Shown: piece after piece, positions 1-7,581 of the stretch
Position numbering within the stretch: position 1 is the first letter of the stretch
Layout: the number at the start of each line of letters is the position of its first letter
Assembly (NCBI GenBank): GCA_019454875.1
Contig: JACFNL010000021.1
Span: 1-40,010 of the forward strand
Origin: Candidatus Cloacimonadota bacterium
GTDB taxonomy: Bacteria; Muiribacteriota; UBA6191
DNA length: 40,010 bases
Direction: 5' to 3'
Program-made: the position numbers and the translations under genes
The notes under the pieces: generated by a model
Seen by the model: the letters and a program-made list of their open reading frames with translations, nothing else
Told to the model about the DNA's origin: nothing
The model's database searches: none

Positions 1-477
1 GGTTCCCAACGCACTTACACCAATGATCAGTTCAAACTCTCTGGAGTTTACATGTTCCTTAATTTGATTCAGTATGTCTTTGTCCGGTGCTTGAGCATGA
101 GCAATATCAGCTAATAGCACGGGAATTTTCAAAGCGTTCATCAAAACATAGGCGGCATAGTGGTAGGCTTCACAGTCATTTCTGGGATGGTACATATTCC
201 AGAGTCGGCGATTAAAATTGGCAGGGGCATCTGGATAATTTTCTGGAATAACAACGGCGTGAACATCCTCAGCTTCCAGGTGGGTACAAGCCTGTTTGGT
301 TTCCTCTGAATCTACGAGAAGAAAAAATGGCCCAAACCCTCCTACTTCCTTGAGAAACTGAATTTTTAGTGCCAGAAGACAAGGGTGCTTTTTGGTAGGC
401 CTTAGAGCATAGGATTGATAGGGAGGTACTTCCAAATCCTTATGATGGCAGAAATAGGCTACGGGAATTGTGTTCAT
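1..477 (-). CDS. Hypothetical protein, partial (C-terminus beyond window)
   Basis: An open minus-strand frame of 159 codons runs off the left edge, starting at ATG 477 (MNTIPVAYFCHHKDLE). Its start overlaps the stop of the upstream AMP-ligase gene in an ATGA arrangement, so the two are probably translationally coupled. The protein looks soluble and mixed alpha/beta, with hydrophobic strands such as PFFLLVDSEE and IPVLLADIAH and no signal peptide. I do not recognise the family. The setting, upstream of sugar-modifying genes and coupled to an acyl/AMP ligase, suggests a role in surface-glycan or lipid modification, but this is inference only. Confidence 0.7.
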   Translation of the reverse strand, partial: MNTIPVAYFCHHKDLEVPPYQSYALRPTKKHPCLLALKIQFLKEVGGFGPFFLLVDSEETKQACTHLEAEDVHAVVIPENYPDAPANFNRRLWNMYHPRNDCEAYHYAAYVLMNALKIPVLLADIAHAQAPDKDILNQIKEHVNSREFELIIGVSALGT

Positions 478-2189
478 TTGTATAATGCCTCAAACTGTTC
501 ACGAAATGCTTTATGAATCACATTTCTTTTGATTTTCAAAGAAGGGGTTATGAATTCCTTCTCAATCGACAGGCTTTCAGGCAGGATAAAAAATTTCTTG
601 ATAGTTTCATAAGAAGCCAGACCCTGATTTATCTGCTCCAGACTTTTCTGAACAAAATCCAAAATGGCTTTTTCTGTACACAGCTCAGAATGATTCGATG
701 TACTGATTCCAGCCTGTTTTGCAAATTTTTGGGTTTCGTGTTGTTTCAAAGTGATCATGGCCACGAGATATTTATGTTCATTTCCATAAAGGACAATGTG
801 TTCAATCAATTGATTGTCCAGAAACTGAGCTTCTATGAGTTGTGGAGAAATATTTTTGCCACCAGCAGTTACAATAATGTCCTTTTTTCTTCCAATGATC
901 TTTAAAAATCCGTCACTTGTCCATTCTCCCAGATCTCCGGTTTTTAACCATCCATCCTCAGTCATTGTATCTTTGGTAGCCTCGGGGTTTTTGTAATACC
1001 CTACAAAGATATTGGGTCCTTTGGCCAGAATTTCTCCGTCCTCTCCAAGCTTGACCTCAACAGAGGGAAAAGGTTTACCCACAGATTCAAAGTTAAAATC
1101 ATCAGGTCTGTTCATGGTGATGGTGGGAGATGCCTCGGTAAGTCCGTATCCTTCTACCAAAAGGATCCCAGCCTTGAAGTAAAAATCTTTAACTTCTTTT
1201 TTGAGTCCAGCCCCCCCGGAGAGACAGAATTTCAAACGACCACCAGTAACTTCCATAAGCTTTTCTATTTGTTCTGTTTCAATTGAGGATGAATTGATTG
1301 CCTGAAGGAAGAGCTTTTCCCAGTAAGCTGGGACGGACATAAAGACTGTGGGTTTTATACTCTGTAAAAGAGGCAATACATCCTTAGGGTTGGTGAAATA
1401 GGTTTCAAATCCTAACGAGTTACCGAGGCCAATTTCTCCCCAGCCAAAAATATGAGAAAGGGGCAACCATAAGAGATCTACTCTTGTTTCAGGTATCAGA
1501 CTACCAAGTACAGAAATCCAGTCCTCGCCATTTTTCACCACATTGTAGTTGGAAAGTACCACACCTTTGGGCATTCCAGTGGTGCCAGATGTGTAAATGA
1601 TAGAACAGGGGTCTTCATCCTCAGCTTCCTCTACCAGAAGTTCAAAGGCTTGATTGTTTTCATCATGAAGCCTGGCTCCTGCCTTTAAAACATCCCCATA
1701 GGCAAGAATCTGTTTGTCAACACCATGGTTTGGAAATTGAGCGTGATTCAACTGTGACACATCCTCCCAGTCCAAAACCACAATAAATTTAACATTTGGG
1801 ATTTGATCCCAGAACTTTTGGAAATGGTCCAGAAAAACGCTCTCAGTAAAACAGACGATAGAATCGGAATGTTCAAGAACATATTGGGTTTGAGGCGGGG
1901 TATTGCTGTGATAAATGGGAACCAGAACGCCTCTGGCGCATTGTGTGGCAATTCCGGCATAGGCCCATTCAACCCTGGTTCCAGAAAATATGGAAACTTT
2001 CTGATTTAGTCCCACTCCAACAGAACGCAGCCAAAGAGCTGTTTGTTCTACCTTTTCTGCGTATTCAGACCATAAAATTGGTTTCCAGTTTCCTTGAGAA
2101 TCCTTGATCTGAAAGCGGGGTTTTTCTGCCATTTTTTTAGCGTTTTCCAAAAATATTCTGGGTGCCGTCATCAGTCTTGATTTACTCAT
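474..2189 (-). CDS. Long-chain acyl-CoA synthetase / AMP-dependent ligase
   Basis: A 571-residue ANL-superfamily enzyme expected to adenylate a carboxylic acid, usually a long-chain fatty acid, and transfer it to CoA. The sequence shows the P-loop-like motif IIYTSGTTGMPKGVVLSN near residue 200, the A5-type motif GYGLTEASPT, the hinge-region TGDLGEW and a late catalytic-lysine region ending in TPSLKIKRN. Length and order match bacterial FadD15/FAA1-type synthetases. The ATG at 2189 has a GAGGA Shine-Dalgarno about 8 bases upstream. The stop overlaps the next gene (ATGA). The family is sure; the acyl substrate is not. Its place beside glycan genes could mean acylation of a surface molecule rather than general fatty-acid degradation. 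Confidence 0.9.
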   Translation of the reverse strand: MSKSRLMTAPRIFLENAKKMAEKPRFQIKDSQGNWKPILWSEYAEKVEQTALWLRSVGVGLNQKVSIFSGTRVEWAYAGIATQCARGVLVPIYHSNTPPQTQYVLEHSDSIVCFTESVFLDHFQKFWDQIPNVKFIVVLDWEDVSQLNHAQFPNHGVDKQILAYGDVLKAGARLHDENNQAFELLVEEAEDEDPCSIIYTSGTTGMPKGVVLSNYNVVKNGEDWISVLGSLIPETRVDLLWLPLSHIFGWGEIGLGNSLGFETYFTNPKDVLPLLQSIKPTVFMSVPAYWEKLFLQAINSSSIETEQIEKLMEVTGGRLKFCLSGGAGLKKEVKDFYFKAGILLVEGYGLTEASPTITMNRPDDFNFESVGKPFPSVEVKLGEDGEILAKGPNIFVGYYKNPEATKDTMTEDGWLKTGDLGEWTSDGFLKIIGRKKDIIVTAGGKNISPQLIEAQFLDNQLIEHIVLYGNEHKYLVAMITLKQHETQKFAKQAGISTSNHSELCTEKAILDFVQKSLEQINQGLASYETIKKFFILPESLSIEKEFITPSLKIKRNVIHKAFREQFEALYK

Positions 2190-2337
2190 GGTTCATCCTC
2201 ATAGTTGCTGGATTTATAAACCCTCACATCATACAATTTCTTTCCAAAACAGGATAGGCTTTCGTACCCAGTCCAATGCTCTCAATATTGGATTTCATGG
2301 TCATGATGCTGAATACTACGGCAAAGTAGTGTAGTAT

Positions 2338-3315
2338 CTACTTCTGTTTTCCAAGCTTTGCCAGATATTCCTGAACCAGTTCATCAAACCCCCTTCCAAG
2401 AAGAGATTCCATCCTGCTTATGGTCTTTGCAAGGTTCACATCTCCGTCACAATAGAACTGATAGATAGCGTTTAAGGTTCCAATAAATTCGCCTTCGAGT
2501 TTGCCTTCAAGTTTGCCTTCACGCCTACCCTCGCGTCTACCTTCGCGCCTGGCTTTTTTCCGGTCTTCACGAATTTTTTCCGCAATTGCCCACATACTTT
2601 TATCCTCCTCAAATTGAATGGCATCAAGGCCAGTAATTTTTGTCTGGTGTGCCAGACTGGCAGTAATATAATTGGTGATTGCTTCCCTTAGCTCCTGGTA
2701 GTCATTTCCCTGAAGGATTGTACCAATTTCTGAAACCCTGTTTTTGAGTTTGGCGAAATCACGGATGTAACCCAAATCAAACACCTGACGGGCCAGATTG
2801 CTTACAGAGTCAGATTTATGCGTTCCCAGTCTGGGAAGATCGACTAGAAGAAAACGAAACCTGGGTTGATAACGCGACAAGCCAAATGGAGCTTTGATCA
2901 CCACATCTGAGAGGGAGGTGGGGGCGTTCCATGGACATTGTCCGCTGTGGATAACAACAGGAACAATGGGGGGCAACTGGTTCGATGAAGCCCAGTTGTT
3001 GCGTACCAGAGTTTGGTATAGAAGCATGGTGGAAGTCAGTATCCGTTGAACCATAGACTGGTGAGTCGAGGATTGAAACTCCAATAGAAAATAGAGATAA
3101 ATTTCCTGACTCTCAACCTGTACCTTCCATATAATGTCCGCATAGCGTTTGCGCAAGCCATGACCTAAAAGTTCGGCTGGAACGGGCTTTAAGGTGGAAA
3201 AATCCACGCTATCCGAAAAATCTTTCAGGACAAAGGCCTTCAAAAAATCCCTGACAATTTCAGGAAAGGAAAACAGGGTTTTGAATGCTCCATCATGATC
3301 AGAAGTTTTTGGCAT
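2338..3315 (-). CDS. Rpn family recombination-promoting nuclease / putative transposase (YhgA-like)
   Basis: A 325-residue protein of the Rpn/YhgA family (PF04754-like, PD-(D/E)XK nuclease fold). The N-terminus MPKTSDHDGAFKTLF is the usual family opening. The nuclease core is visible around ADIIWKV and IYLYFLLEFQSS, giving the spaced D...E-x-Q pattern. After residue 250 comes a charged tandem repeat (ARREGRREGRREGKLEGKL), typical of the family tail. Family members promote RecA-independent recombination and are often scattered as mobile-like genes. No clear Shine-Dalgarno precedes the ATG. A TGCTACAAT extended -10-like sequence lies only about 7 bases upstream, so a very short or leaderless transcript is possible. 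It sits beside a pseudogene and a broken IS. Confidence 0.85.
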   Translation of the reverse strand: MPKTSDHDGAFKTLFSFPEIVRDFLKAFVLKDFSDSVDFSTLKPVPAELLGHGLRKRYADIIWKVQVESQEIYLYFLLEFQSSTHQSMVQRILTSTMLLYQTLVRNNWASSNQLPPIVPVVIHSGQCPWNAPTSLSDVVIKAPFGLSRYQPRFRFLLVDLPRLGTHKSDSVSNLARQVFDLGYIRDFAKLKNRVSEIGTILQGNDYQELREAITNYITASLAHQTKITGLDAIQFEEDKSMWAIAEKIREDRKKARREGRREGRREGKLEGKLEGEFIGTLNAIYQFYCDGDVNLAKTISRMESLLGRGFDELVQEYLAKLGKQK

Positions 3316-3351
3316 AAAAACATTGTAGCATAAAAAAAATTACCCAGTTTT

Positions 3352-3675
3352 TTAGAAAAGTAGAGATTTGATTTTCTTGGATACGGCCCGAGTTCCAGAT
3401 TGATCCCAGTTGGCTGTATCCAGGTCGGCTAAGGCTGCCAGACACCTGTTAAAGTCTGTGCTTTCTAAAGAAGGTTCATACAGGCACCATCCCTGGCTAT
3501 GAAAGTACTCACAACGACTGATCTGATGAGGAACCGTAGCGTAGAGAATAGAAGGGGTCTGGGTAAGCATTAATTCAGAGGCAGTCAACCCTCCAGCCGA
3601 AATCACGCAGTCATAGCTGGAAAAACATTTGTAGATTTCTTGCATATTGCTGAGGACTTCCGGTGGCTTTTGCCA
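3352..3675 (-). pseudogene. PseG-like glycosyltransferase/hydrolase, C-terminal remnant
   Basis: The last ~107 codons of a gene homologous to the intact PseG-like gene at 10070-11053. Shared blocks include NMQEIYKCFSSYDCVISAGG against NMRNIYRLFPDYDCVISAGG, then SELM..TP.IL.AT.PHQI. The homologous frame reaches back to a tryptophan codon at about 3675, aligned with a tryptophan at the same spacing in the intact copy. Upstream of that the homology is replaced by the 3' part of an IS66 tnpC. The N-terminal two-thirds are absent, also from the far side of the IS. An ATG at 3645 could start a 97-residue peptide, but no independent function is likely. Confidence 0.8.
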
Positions 3676-5230
3676 CTGACTGTGTTCTGGCTCCGGCTTC
3701 GGTTTTGTAAAACAGTGAATTCTTGCGATGCCTAATAGGCAGTTTTAAACCCTGCTCTGCCAGATTGTTGTCTAGGGGCGAGCGCTCATCCCGCAAAAAT
3801 GCCGTCAGCTTGTCATACTGCTTCAGAAAGTAATTCATGGCCTGACCAAGTATTGAATTGGGCTCTACCAACTTGTCTTGCAAATGTGTCAAGCAGATCT
3901 GGCGAATTTGTAGCATATGGCTGGCTGAGCGCATCTGATGGGCATGCATCCTTTGTAGCGGCTCAAACCCGCATCGTTTCATGCTACTCTCCAAAGCATA
4001 GATTTTCTGAAATGCCTGCAGAATGGGCTGGCATTGGTTGGGAAAATCTGTGCGAATCAGAAAGAACTTGCGCCTGGCATGGGCAAGACAGCCCGCCATA
4101 ACGGCTATTTTCTCAGAGTATTCCCGTTGCTCAATTGTGCCCTTGCCTCGAGCCTTAGCGGGTTCAAGACTGGCCATGGAACTACCATCCGTCATGACCA
4201 AAGGTAATCTTAACCCATGTACTCTTTGTAAAAGCAGGGTTTTTAGATTATCCCGGGTATGGCGTGGCCCTGTGCTGTAGAGCACAATCTCACATGAGTT
4301 CTTTTCATTGTCATCAAATGAGTCAGTGGGACCCCGTGCTCGAATAATGGTGGTGAAAATCTGTCTGCGGTTAGAGCCTTCCAGCTCGGGAATGTAGTTC
4401 AGAATCCTGTTTCTGGTATCATCACTTAAGAAGCAGTCTGCCTGGGCAGCCAGCAGGTGCAGTCTTTGGTAAATTGGCAACAGAATCAGGAATATCTCAT
4501 GCATCAGCTGGTACTGCGTGCCCTGGGGGATTGGTGTCTGCTCCCGTTTGAGCCAGTTTTCCATACGAAAGCTGGGCAGTCCCAGTTCAAAGCGGCTGAT
4601 GGCTAAAAACACGCCTACGCTATCATCAAAGCGGGCGGTTCCCACTTCCTCTGGTGGTGTGGCTGTGATGGTGTAATCGCATAAGCGGCAGCGCCAGCTT
4701 TTCAGATGGTGGACCATTGCAACAATGGGACTTTGTGCCTTGATGCGTAAGAGTACCTTATCCTCACGGGCATAGAGTTTACCCTGGGATTCCTGGCCAC
4801 AACGAGGACAGGGAGTACCAGCACTCATTCCTGCTACTTCATGGACGATGTGGGTAGCTTTAGGAAAGTTGCTGGCACTGTGGCGGCCACCGCCACTTCT
4901 TGGCTTTTTGTTCTTATTGTCCTGACTATCGCTCTGTTCTTTTGTGTCTTCATCCAGGGACTCAGCACTGGAAGTGGAACCCTGTTCCTGCTGCAAAAGG
5001 AGCTCTTCGGTTTTGCTGCCTAGCAACTGCTTGATGAGGGCGCGCATACGCACCTTCTGATCATCCGCAACATCCTTAAGATACAGAAGGGTTTCTGCCA
5101 TGGAGAGAAAGAACTCGTATTCCTCATCACTCAGACGGGGTTTGACCTGCTCCAGAAGCTGCCAGATTTCGTCAACAGTGACATCCTTGAATCGTGGTTC
5201 CTTCAGCTCTTTAGATTCCTTCTTGCACAT
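3611..5230 (-). CDS. tnpC: IS66 transposase TnpC, C-terminus replaced
   Basis: A 539-codon frame. The N-terminal helical part (about 1-110) is followed by a low-complexity acidic linker and a four-cysteine zinc-binding region (CPRCG ... CRLCD). DDE-type landmarks follow: FLSDDT, VMTDGSS, GCLAHARRKF and DNNLAEQGLKLPIRHRKNSL. The first acidic motif reads SDDT where most IS66 proteins have ADET. Homology ends at YKTEAGAR (about residue 515). The last ~23 codons derive from the neighbouring PseG-like remnant read in another frame, so the normal C-terminal ~40 residues are lost. It is likely inactive or impaired. It follows tnpB after about 70 bases. Confidence 0.85.
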   Translation of the reverse strand: MCKKESKELKEPRFKDVTVDEIWQLLEQVKPRLSDEEYEFFLSMAETLLYLKDVADDQKVRMRALIKQLLGSKTEELLLQQEQGSTSSAESLDEDTKEQSDSQDNKNKKPRSGGGRHSASNFPKATHIVHEVAGMSAGTPCPRCGQESQGKLYAREDKVLLRIKAQSPIVAMVHHLKSWRCRLCDYTITATPPEEVGTARFDDSVGVFLAISRFELGLPSFRMENWLKREQTPIPQGTQYQLMHEIFLILLPIYQRLHLLAAQADCFLSDDTRNRILNYIPELEGSNRRQIFTTIIRARGPTDSFDDNEKNSCEIVLYSTGPRHTRDNLKTLLLQRVHGLRLPLVMTDGSSMASLEPAKARGKGTIEQREYSEKIAVMAGCLAHARRKFFLIRTDFPNQCQPILQAFQKIYALESSMKRCGFEPLQRMHAHQMRSASHMLQIRQICLTHLQDKLVEPNSILGQAMNYFLKQYDKLTAFLRDERSPLDNNLAEQGLKLPIRHRKNSLFYKTEAGARTQSVAKATGSPQQYARNLQMFFQL

Positions 5231-5299
5231 GGCTAACAGAAGATCATGAATGGGAGGACAAATTCAAGAGAAAAAACCATATTTTTGTAAAATTTACGA

Positions 5300-5644
5300 T
5301 TAACGAAACTGGGGAGCCAGGCGCAGTTTTTGAAAATCTCCCCCATGGGCCAGAACCAGCAGTTGCGGAAGAAGCATTCTGGCAAACATTTCATGATTGA
5401 GGGGATGAAATGGAAAGCGGGATGTGGACAGGCGTTTTTGGCATAGCCAGAAACCCTGCCCATCATAGAAGAGTAATCGTAAAGACTTGCGGCTTTTGTT
5501 TAGAAACACAAAGACCGCACCAGCCATGGGGTCAATCTCTGTCAGGGTGCGTTTCACGATCCCAAGCAGGCCATCAATTCCCTTACGAAAATCTGTGGCT
5601 GGCTGGTGCAAATAGATTGCGGTTGCTGGACTTAAGGAGAACAT
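5300..5644 (-). CDS. tnpB: IS66 accessory protein TnpB (orf2)
   Basis: A 114-residue protein with the classical IS66 Orf2 pattern: YLHQPATDFRKGIDGLLGIV near the N-terminus, then GAVFVFLNKSRKSLRLLFYD and GQGFWLCQKRLSTSRFPF. These match the family consensus FRxGxDGL...FVFxNrrxxxlKxLyxDgxGfwLwxKRLexGrF. The protein is needed for IS66 transposition, but its mechanism is not established. It overlaps orf1 by 13 bases, indicating coupled translation. Length is normal and the frame is intact. Confidence 0.9.
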   Translation of the reverse strand: MFSLSPATAIYLHQPATDFRKGIDGLLGIVKRTLTEIDPMAGAVFVFLNKSRKSLRLLFYDGQGFWLCQKRLSTSRFPFHPLNHEMFARMLLPQLLVLAHGGDFQKLRLAPQFR

Positions 5645-6051
5645 TTCTCTAAAAAGGATTGTGCCAGGGATGCCAGCTCAGACACATCTTCCGCACTGCT
5701 ACGAACCGTAAACGAAGCAATCCCAGGAATCTGAATACAGATCTCAAGTCCCACCACTGCGGCCTGAGGCCGTAGCACCTGCTGAAGACCAGTGGATAAA
5801 CGCAAAAAGGCAGAATCTGGGTTTTCTGCATTGAGGCGTTTTTGTAACTGCTGATTCAGGCTCTGTACACTTATACCTAGTTCCTGGCTCAGACTCTGTT
5901 TATCTAAAGACTGTGCCAGATGGCAAATCTGATCCCAGACCGTATCCGGGAGCCTTCCCCGCTTATGTTTCTCGCGAAACTGCCACACCATTTGAGCCAC
6001 CGCCTGCAGCTGCTGCCTGCTGGCATTCTGCTCCACTGCTGTATCTAACAT
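5632..6051 (-). CDS. IS66 accessory protein TnpA-like (orf1)
   Basis: A 139-residue protein in the position of IS66 orf1. Its N-terminal half resembles a helix-turn-helix protein: KRGRLPDTVWDQICHLAQ, then SLSQELGISVQSLNQQLQKR, which reads like a DNA-recognition helix region. The C-terminal part (VVGLEICIQIPGIASFTVRS) is compatible with the strand end of IS66 Orf1 proteins. The ATG at 6051 has a strong AGGAGG Shine-Dalgarno 6-7 bases upstream. The assignment rests on position, size and the HTH-like segment; direct similarity to better-known TnpA proteins is weak to my eye. Confidence 0.75.
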   Translation of the reverse strand: MLDTAVEQNASRQQLQAVAQMVWQFREKHKRGRLPDTVWDQICHLAQSLDKQSLSQELGISVQSLNQQLQKRLNAENPDSAFLRLSTGLQQVLRPQAAVVGLEICIQIPGIASFTVRSSAEDVSELASLAQSFLEKCSP

Positions 6052-6453
6052 CTATGCCTCCTGTTTCCCCGTGGTCGCAAAAAACATGCTCCGACCACAA
6101 CAAAACCAGATTACAGCACCCTAAATGGTATTTTCATGCCGGCTTCCAGAGAGGACACTGTCGTTTGAGGAATGTAAGGAAATTTTTAGGAACGGAACGA
6201 GTAAGGAAAAGCAATTAAGGGTAGCCTAAAATTGGTCTTGATTTTTCGACCATTATACTTTAAACTGTGTTCTCATTTTTCTCCAATTATTTTCTCTGTC
6301 CCTGTGTTTCCGGCAATATTATAACCGTAATCAGTCCCCAAGATACAGACAAAAATTGGGATAAAGAAGGCTATTTGTATACAGTCTCAATTCATGATAG
6401 CCACATTCTATGTCGAATTCCCTACTTATACGATTTGTGCTAGAAGAAAAGAC
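6052..6453. other. 402-base gap: IS66 upstream part plus AT-rich DNA
   Basis: No convincing gene. The first part is the leader of the IS66 operon. The missing 5' part of the PseG-like remnant is not here. A plus-strand frame stays open from 6264 to 6440 and reads somewhat protein-like (SPQDTDKNWDKEGYLYTVS), but it has no start codon or recognisable family. It may be a gene remnant or chance. Confidence 0.5.
6071..6098 (-). promoter_or_regulatory. Hairpin in the leader of the IS66 operon
   Basis: A perfect 7-bp inverted repeat (GTGGTCG / CGACCAC) with a 14-base loop lies directly upstream of the AGGAGG ribosome site of IS66 orf1. Such leader hairpins can shield an IS from read-through translation. 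That function is inferred from position only. Confidence 0.4.
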
Positions 6454-7479
6454 TCAGCTAAAATGATGCTCCAGCTTTCGTAAAATGTCTTCTTGAATGG
6501 GTAAATCAGGATAATTAGTTGTGTGCCGGGTGATGATTTGCTGCAAATTATCGCGAAAGTAGAATGATTTAAATACTAATGACACTTCAGGACACCAATG
6601 GGTGGGGGAGCTGTAGTTTCTGATTAAAAGGAAACTGTCACTGCATTTTACGGCAAATGCTGCTCCATTGTTAAATATTCGTGCAATTTGACCTGGTAAA
6701 AACTCCTGTTCTACATCAATTTGAAAAGGGATGGCTTGCCAGATATGGATTTTATGGTCACCCATAAAAGTAAATGCTCCAGGATACGGTCTGGTAAGGG
6801 CACGGATTTGATTGTAGATTTCAAATAATGGACGATTCCAATCGATTCCTCCATCCTCTGGTATCCGTTGGGGCAGATATTTTGCTTCACCTGATTGAGG
6901 AATTCCAGCAAAGTGTTCTGGCTTGGGATCTCTGAGTAGCGTAATTAATAATTGAGATAGAACCCATGCAGATTTGAAGTAGGATGATTCGATATCATCA
7001 AAGTCACTGTAGTTAAAGCTTTGCTGCATAAGAATTGGACCATCGTCAATTCCAGTGGTAATTCTGAATATATAGACATCCAGCTTAGGCTTGTGTTCGA
7101 GCAAGGCCCAGTTTTGAGGAGAACGACCCCTTCCCTGGATAAGGCCATAGGCACTGCCGTGAGCACCAATTACAGCAACTCTGGCTTTTTCAATGAGCCA
7201 CGAAGGGATTAACCTTTGCCAACCACAAACTACGAGTAAGTCAAAATCTTCTGTTTGTATTATATTTTTATCATATGTATGGCTCAAGGAGTAACTTTTT
7301 ACTCCTAGGTGAGGAATGCCCTTGTGTTTACAGTAGGGTTCCATATCCACGAATCCTGAAACCTTTTCAGGATTTTGCGGAGACCTGAGCGAAATCACAA
7401 GGTTAATAGGGATGTGTTCCGATACAATCCCAAGAGTGTCCAGACCAGTCTGTACAGTGCAAAGCCATGCTATTTTCAT
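6454..7479 (-). CDS. Formyltransferase family protein, probable sugar-amine N-formyltransferase
   Basis: A 341-residue protein of the Fmt/ArnA formyltransferase fold, expected to pass a formyl group from N10-formyl-tetrahydrofolate to an amine, probably on a nucleotide sugar given the neighbours. The core reads VIGAHGSAYGLIQGRGRSPQ (about 104-121) and ITTGIDDGPIL (about 140-150), giving the catalytic His107 and Asp145 region. The Asn normally two residues before the His is Gly105 here. The Fmt C-terminal-like region carries ALTRPYPGAFTF, a typical motif. It is longer than methionyl-tRNA formyltransferase (~310) and diverged. The ATG at 7479 is preceded by AAGGAA. It is likely part of a surface-sugar pathway with the deacetylase-like and PseG-like genes upstream. 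Confidence 0.85.
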   Translation of the reverse strand: MKIAWLCTVQTGLDTLGIVSEHIPINLVISLRSPQNPEKVSGFVDMEPYCKHKGIPHLGVKSYSLSHTYDKNIIQTEDFDLLVVCGWQRLIPSWLIEKARVAVIGAHGSAYGLIQGRGRSPQNWALLEHKPKLDVYIFRITTGIDDGPILMQQSFNYSDFDDIESSYFKSAWVLSQLLITLLRDPKPEHFAGIPQSGEAKYLPQRIPEDGGIDWNRPLFEIYNQIRALTRPYPGAFTFMGDHKIHIWQAIPFQIDVEQEFLPGQIARIFNNGAAFAVKCSDSFLLIRNYSSPTHWCPEVSLVFKSFYFRDNLQQIITRHTTNYPDLPIQEDILRKLEHHFS

Positions 7480-7581
7480 CTAATCATTCCTTGGATATGA
7501 GTTACACATTCTGGTGATAACATTGCGCAAATGTGCCATTTTCCCAGGATTTGAATCCTGAGAGAATGGCGGGTGACATGA

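Larger units (their letters stand above)
3676..6100 (-). mobile_element. IS66-family insertion sequence, 3' end deleted
   Basis: Three minus-strand genes in the standard IS66 order (accessory orf1, tnpB-like orf2, DDE transposase tnpC). The upstream boundary is approximate; I could not define a terminal inverted repeat or target duplication. The downstream end is missing: the conserved tnpC C-terminus stops at about 3686 and the sequence passes directly into a PseG-like remnant. The element is therefore damaged at its 3' end, most likely by an adjacent deletion, and is probably immobile in cis. Confidence 0.75.

Noticed and set aside
2313..2337. Inverted repeat ATACTAC/GTAGTAT after the Rpn gene
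   Set aside because: Seven-bp AT-rich stem with an 11-base loop and no T-run; too weak to call a terminator.
2510..2560. Short tandem repeat that might be a CRISPR or satellite
   Set aside because: It is the coding repeat for the REGRREGKLEG tail of the Rpn protein. No CRISPR array was found anywhere in the window.
6052..6240. Possible IS66 terminal inverted repeat (GTAAGGAAA-like words at 6174 and 6201)
   Set aside because: The words point the wrong way for this element end, and the opposite end is deleted, so no pair can be matched.
6264..6440. Plus-strand open frame with protein-like composition
   Set aside because: No start codon, ribosome site or recognised family. Short open frames of this length occur by chance in AT-rich DNA.
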